Shown in pieces: positions 58,696-61,574 of a stretch of DNA of 61,574 nt; position 1 is the first letter of the stretch, and every line of letters begins with the position of its first letter. The translations under genes were made by a program, and so were the position numbers. Origin of the DNA: JBFMCC01 sp037445635 (GTDB lineage Bacteria > Chloroflexota > Anaerolineae > Anaerolineales > Villigracilaceae); contig JBBIKC010000019.1 of NCBI GenBank assembly GCA_037445635.1, positions 1 to 61,574 of the forward strand. Reading direction: 5' to 3'. The notes beneath the pieces were generated by a model. It was not told the origin of the DNA and searched no databases. It worked only from the letters and a program-made list of their open reading frames with translations.

Positions 58696-59067
58696 TTGTC
58701 CAAGTCACGCACACAACAGATGGTGGACCGCCTGCGGGAACTCCAGGCTTCTTCTCCCGATATCGAAGCGTCCGCTGTCGTCAGCGTTGATGGGTTGAGT
58801 ATTGCATCGGCCCTGCCGCAGGGGGTGGAGGAGGATCGCGTGTCGGCGATGTCGGCGGCGATGCTTTCGCTGGGCGAGCGTATCGCGACCGAACTGGGAC
58901 GCGGCTCACTGGAGCAGGTTTACATCAAGGGCGAGAAAGGCTACGTGGTGCTGATGTCGGTCGGTCAGGAAGCCGTGCTCACCGCCCTGGCGCGTGAACA
59001 GGCCAAGCTCGGTTTGATCTTTCTGGATATGCGCCGGGCCGCTGAAGACCTCTCGAAACTGATCTAG
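58696..59067 (+). CDS. roadblock/LC7-domain protein (MglB-like)
   Basis: 123 residues with one roadblock/LC7 domain (VVSVDGLSIASALPQG ... YVVLMSVGQEAVLTALA). Such proteins are GTPase activators or scaffolds (MglB acts on MglA), but no Ras-like GTPase is adjacent. TTG start at 58696 after AGGAGG; an upstream in-frame ATG at 58648 has no RBS. First of a three-gene signalling set with the V4R and response regulator genes. Confidence 0.88.
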   Translation: MSKSRTQQMVDRLRELQASSPDIEASAVVSVDGLSIASALPQGVEEDRVSAMSAAMLSLGERIATELGRGSLEQVYIKGEKGYVVLMSVGQEAVLTALAREQAKLGLIFLDMRRAAEDLSKLI

Positions 59068-59077
59068 TGGAGTCTGT

Positions 59078-59713
59078 ATGAGTCCCATCCAAAAAAGCGG
59101 TTTGGCCTATCCCAATAAATTCGGTGTGATCATGCTGCGCGCCCTGGAAGAGGTGATGGGCCGCAACGGCTTGAACGCGATCCTGAACCTGGCGGGTTTG
59201 AGTTCGTACATCGAAACTCCCATGCCCGATAACTTGGAGAAGGGATTCGATTTTGCGGAAGTGGCCGCCATCAATATGGCGCTGGAAGAGATGTACGGCC
59301 CCCGCGGCGGACGCGGCCTTTCCCTGCGCGTCGGACGCGCCATCTTCGCGGACGGCCTGCGCAACTTCGGCGCGCTGGCGGGCGTGGGCGATCTGGCCTT
59401 CAAGGTCCTGCCCCTGCAGGCGAAACTGCGCATCGGTCTGCCGGCCGAGGCGAAGATCTTCTCCCAGATCAGCGACCAGCACAGCACGGTGGAGGAGCGC
59501 GAGAACGAGTTCGTGTACACCATCCACAAGTGTTCGGAATGTACCGGGCGGCACGGGCTGGATAAACCCGTGTGTTTCATCGCCACCGGCATTTTGCAGG
59601 AAAGCCTCAAATGGGTTTCGGGCGGAAACGAGTTCCGCGTGAATGAATCCAAGTGTATTGCCATGGGCGACAGCGTCTGCGAATACGTGATTCAAAAAGA
59701 ACCGCTTTCCTGA
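59078..59713 (+). CDS. V4R (4-vinyl reductase) domain protein
   Basis: 211 residues. The C-terminal V4R domain (about 120-205) contains a Cys cluster (CSECTGRHGLDKPVC and ESKCIAMGDSVC) that could bind zinc or a small ligand. V4R domains bind small molecules such as hydrocarbons or tetrapyrrole intermediates in other proteins. It begins 10 bp after the roadblock gene and is followed 11 bp later by the response regulator, suggesting a ligand-sensing role in one pathway. Confidence 0.82.
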   Translation: MSPIQKSGLAYPNKFGVIMLRALEEVMGRNGLNAILNLAGLSSYIETPMPDNLEKGFDFAEVAAINMALEEMYGPRGGRGLSLRVGRAIFADGLRNFGALAGVGDLAFKVLPLQAKLRIGLPAEAKIFSQISDQHSTVEERENEFVYTIHKCSECTGRHGLDKPVCFIATGILQESLKWVSGGNEFRVNESKCIAMGDSVCEYVIQKEPLS

Positions 59714-59724
59714 ACGGGGGAATT

Positions 59725-60582
<858 letters not shown>

Positions 60583-60589
60583 GAGCCAT

Positions 60590-61357
60590 TTGCACATCAC
60601 GGTCGTTACCCCAACATATAACGAAGCGGAGAACCTGCCCCGGCTGGTCTCCGCTTTATTTGCGCTTCCGCTCGAATTAAGCCTGCTGGTCGTGGACGAT
60701 AACAGCCCCGACGGCACCGGTCAGATTGCGGAAGAACTTTCGCGCAGGCATAACGGACGGATTTCGGTGTTGCACCGCGAAGGCAAGCTCGGATTGCGCA
60801 CCGCCTACCTGAATGGGTTTTCCGAAGCCCTGAAGACGAAGACCGACGCGCTGGCCCAAATGGACGCGGACTTCTCGCACGATCCGTCCGCCCTCGTGGA
60901 GATGGCCTCCCGCCTCGCTTCCTGCGACGTGGTGATCGGCTCCCGTTATGTGAGCGGGGGCGCGGTGGACGAGCGCTGGCCGCGCTGGCGCAAGGGACTC
61001 TCCGCCTTCGGCAATTTCTACGCGCGGACGATCCTCGGCTTCCCCCTGCGCGACGTGACCACGGGCTACCGTCTCTGGCGGCGCGAGACGATCGAGGGAA
61101 TGCCATTGCATCGCATTCAGGCCAACGGTTATGTCTTCCTGGTGGAGATGGCTTACATTGCGTACTGTCTCGGATACAAGATCATCGAATCCCCGATCTA
61201 CTTTGCCGACCGCCGCTGGGGAAAATCGAAGATGTCCTTTCGCATTCAAGCCGAGGCGGCCCTGCACGTTTGGCGCGTGCTGTGGGATTGCCGCGATTTG
61301 AGAAAGTTAGGTATCAAAGCGCGCGTGGGGAAATTAGCGAGCGGACGCCGCCGTTAA
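60590..61357 (+). CDS. polyprenyl-phosphate mannosyltransferase (DPM1-like, GT2)
   Basis: 255 residues. Family GT2 signatures: VVTPTYNEAENLP, VVDDNSPDGTG (metal/UDP site), and QMDADFSHDPS (DXD-like). Homologs transfer mannose or glucose from a nucleotide sugar to a polyprenyl phosphate. No C-terminal membrane domain follows, so this is the soluble, DPM1-type form. TTG start at 60590, 7 bp after the regulator, with TAGGAG. The 3' end overlaps the convergent Cys-rich gene by 24 bp. Confidence 0.85.
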   Translation: MHITVVTPTYNEAENLPRLVSALFALPLELSLLVVDDNSPDGTGQIAEELSRRHNGRISVLHREGKLGLRTAYLNGFSEALKTKTDALAQMDADFSHDPSALVEMASRLASCDVVIGSRYVSGGAVDERWPRWRKGLSAFGNFYARTILGFPLRDVTTGYRLWRRETIEGMPLHRIQANGYVFLVEMAYIAYCLGYKIIESPIYFADRRWGKSKMSFRIQAEAALHVWRVLWDCRDLRKLGIKARVGKLASGRRR

Positions 61358-61574
61358 ACTGGCGGTGATGCCGCAGGCGGGCTGGCAGCCGCCGGCCGGC
61401 ACCCAGCCGGAGGTGCACGCCTGGCGGCACTCTTTCACCGTCCGCCAGTACTGCCCCGGCGGGCAGGTCGTTCCGCCTCCATCGCCGCCGCTGGTACAGC
61501 AGGAAATGCGCTTCAAGCTGCTTGCGCAATTGCCAATGTTGTTGCAATACTCCGGATAAATCACGTCGCGGCAT
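61334..61574 (-). CDS. Cys-rich protein, C-terminal fragment (continues beyond window)
   Basis: The reading frame is open through the right edge and ends at 61334, giving 79 residues with about eleven cysteines (YPEYCNNIGNCASS, ISCCTSGG, ECRQACTSGW, GCQPACG). The spacing suggests a secreted, disulfide-rich or metal-binding region. The N-terminus, signal peptide and family are not visible. The overlap with the glycosyltransferase 3' end is unusual but tolerated for convergent genes. An alternate frame from 61574 is open but lacks such composition. Confidence 0.6.
   Translation of the reverse strand, partial: CRDVIYPEYCNNIGNCASSLKRISCCTSGGDGGGTTCPPGQYWRTVKECRQACTSGWVPAGGCQPACGITASLTAASAR

Overview
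The window (61.6 kb, GC-rich, standard genetic code with many ATGA/TGATG gene overlaps) looks like chromosomal core sequence of an Anaerolineae-like Chloroflexota. That is an inference from gene style, not a database match. Support includes huge PAS/GAF/HD-GYP sensors, abundant dispersed palindromes, an EF-G paralog, several genes without a clear Shine-Dalgarno site, and lipoprotein and peptidoglycan genes (lgt, lspA, alr, an L,D-transpeptidase) without outer-membrane genes. I see no rRNA, prophage, CRISPR array or plasmid functions.

Layout. 1-2.4 kb: a truncated P5C dehydrogenase gene diverges from a thioredoxin-like lipoprotein gene interrupted by an in-frame TGA exactly where the first active-site Cys should be. 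A hairpin fitting a bacterial SECIS follows, so this is probably a selenoprotein. 2.6-7.7 kb: a sulfur operon behind a promoter with a structured, T-box-like leader. It holds cysM, a JAMM (Mec-type) protease, an unknown small gene, cysO, and an E1-rhodanese fusion, followed by a CBS-domain PLP enzyme. This is the carrier-protein (CysO-thiocarboxylate) route to cysteine. 7.7-15.7 kb: methyltransferase, membrane thioredoxin, EF-G-like GTPase, SNase-like protein, alr, lspA, rluD-type synthase and threonine aldolase. 15.7-25 kb: a coupled HD-GYP/GGDEF sensor pair, punA, a GNAT enzyme and a 7TM-GAF protein. 25-36.4 kb: S1-domain protein, FtsK, a CDP-alcohol transferase, lgt, an ABC-2 exporter, MBL and HNH proteins, tyrS. 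36.4-42 kb: a 1,698-residue 6xPAS-4xGAF-HD-GYP protein and a Phe-Gly-Cys tRNA cluster. 42-46 kb: ffh, small accessory genes, a MITE and a vapBC-like module with a third coupled gene. 46-52 kb: rpsP-khpA-rimM-dprA-GDP-mannose pyrophosphorylase-topA. 52-61.6 kb: methyltransferase, greA, dgt-like gene, tRNA-Leu, tRNA-Asp, L,D-transpeptidase, a roadblock-V4R-response regulator set, a dolichol-phosphate-mannose-synthase-like glycosyltransferase and a truncated Cys-rich protein.

The most interesting items are the candidate selenocysteine thioredoxin (1765-2310), the structured leader of the cysteine operon (2649-2872), a 155-bp MITE present twice with intact 9-bp target duplications (20571-20743 and 44244-44416), the palindromic operator and third gene of the vapBC-like module, and candidate leaderless promoters at alr and at 34541.
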